Assembly: GCF_014323725.1 (NCBI RefSeq)
Contig: NZ_JABVED010000014.1
Location: 1-64,000, forward strand
Direction: 5' to 3'
Source of the DNA: Actinokineospora xionganensis
GTDB taxonomy: Bacteria > Actinomycetota > Actinomycetes > Mycobacteriales > Pseudonocardiaceae
DNA: 64,000 nt
The position numbers and the translations under genes are program-made. A model generated the notes under the pieces. It saw only the letters and a list, made by a program, of their open reading frames with translations, was not told the DNA's origin and did not search any database. The number at the start of each line of letters is the position of its first letter. The stretch's first letter is position 1. Below, piece by piece: positions 63,625 to 64,000 of this stretch.

Positions 63625-64000
63625 ATGGGGTTGAACATGGGTGTGCGGACCGCGATGCGGAAGTTGCTCGCGAGCCAATTGGGCAATCCCCGGGGCCCGA
63701 TGGGCAAGATGCTGGCGAAGCGGCTGAACAAGTTCAACCACGCGGCCACCAGCGGCGCCGTCGAGGCGCTCGCGGTCGTGGACGACGAGGTCGTCGCCGA
63801 CCTGGGGTTCGGCGGCGGCGTGGGACTGCGGCTGCTGCTCGACACCCAGGCCGTCGAAGTCCACGGCGTGGACTACTCCCCCACCATGGTGGAGCGCGCC
63901 CGCCGCGAATTCACCGACGACCGACTCCGGCTGCACACCGGATCGATCACCGCGCTACCCCTTCCCGACGACTCGGTCGACGGGCTGATCACCTTGAACA
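63625..64000 (+). CDS. SAM-dependent methyltransferase, class I (partial, N-terminal part)
   Basis: Runs off the right edge. From the ATG at 63625 (a second ATG at 63637 is possible), a helical region leads to the SAM-binding loop VVADLGFGGGVGLRLLL, then the acidic GVDYSPTMVERA and ITALPLPDDSVDGL motifs of class I small-molecule methyltransferases. The substrate cannot be told. It is divergent from uvrC. Confidence 0.85.
   Translation, partial: MGLNMGVRTAMRKLLASQLGNPRGPMGKMLAKRLNKFNHAATSGAVEALAVVDDEVVADLGFGGGVGLRLLLDTQAVEVHGVDYSPTMVERARREFTDDRLRLHTGSITALPLPDDSVDGLITLN

Overview
The window comes from a high-GC Gram-positive actinomycete, most likely of the order Pseudonocardiales (Actinokineospora, Saccharothrix or Lentzea relatives). 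Family-level clues are the RNA-polymerase-binding protein RbpA, WhiA, OpcA next to glucose-6-phosphate dehydrogenase, MptB, a mycothiol-type MDMPI-fold enzyme, an actinobacterial SufR-SufBDCSU operon and a TmsA/TmsB pair for 10-methyl-branched (tuberculostearic) fatty acids. Many genes start with GTG or TTG. At least eight appear to be leaderless, with a TAnnnT -10 box 6 to 8 bases before the start codon. Genus assignment is an inference. No rRNA, tRNA, CRISPR array or intact insertion sequence was seen.

Layout. 1-5.7 kb: end of a sugar ABC-transporter ATPase, an MDMPI-fold protein, the tmsA-tmsB lipid pair and a stand-alone LigD-type polymerase. 5.7-14.3 kb is an accessory stretch: a 57/60-bp intergenic repeat, a lipoprotein, a 29-residue micro-protein and a DUF6328 membrane protein in perfect ATGA coupling, a CmpX-like channel operon, GerW and pirin genes, a decayed metallo-beta-lactamase-fold pseudogene, a class F sortase with a SpaA-like surface protein, and a patatin remnant. 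14.3-17.9 kb: RibD/DHFR-like enzyme, secreted cyclophilin, membrane-anchored HNH nuclease, aldo/keto reductase behind a MerR-type operator, and a small secreted Cys-rich protein. 18.1-24.7 kb: the complete suf operon (sufR-B-D-Rieske-C-S-U-T) with a SufR operator laid over its own start codon. 24.9-30.2 kb: mptB, an ABC exporter, DoxX, ctaA. 30.2-39.7 kb: quinone oxidoreductase, subtilase, lipoprotein FKBP, a three-gene cassette (membrane protein, cupin, HD hydrolase) that I do not recognise as a described system, an esterase, gluconokinase, a LigD PE-POL protein and ctaB.

40.0-48.5 kb: the pentose-phosphate operon tkt-tal-pgi-zwf-opcA-pgl, most genes overlapping by 4 bases; divergent from ctaB as in other actinobacteria. 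48.6-54.2 kb: tandem-domain glycerophosphodiesterase, fused PabA-PabB, orphan histidine kinase. 54.3-63.5 kb, all on the minus strand: uvrC-rapZ-yvcK-whiA, then gap-pgk-tpiA, then secG and rbpA, the conserved actinobacterial core block. A methyltransferase runs off the right edge.

The genes join central carbon flow (pentose phosphate and lower glycolysis, with NADPH from Zwf), Fe-S cluster assembly under SufR, haem A synthesis (CtaA and CtaB) and envelope building (MptB, TmsAB, sortase). The least explained items are the membrane/cupin/HD cassette, the two LigD-like polymerases without a ligase, the coupled micro-protein, and several long hairpin repeats, one family of which occurs twice in the window.
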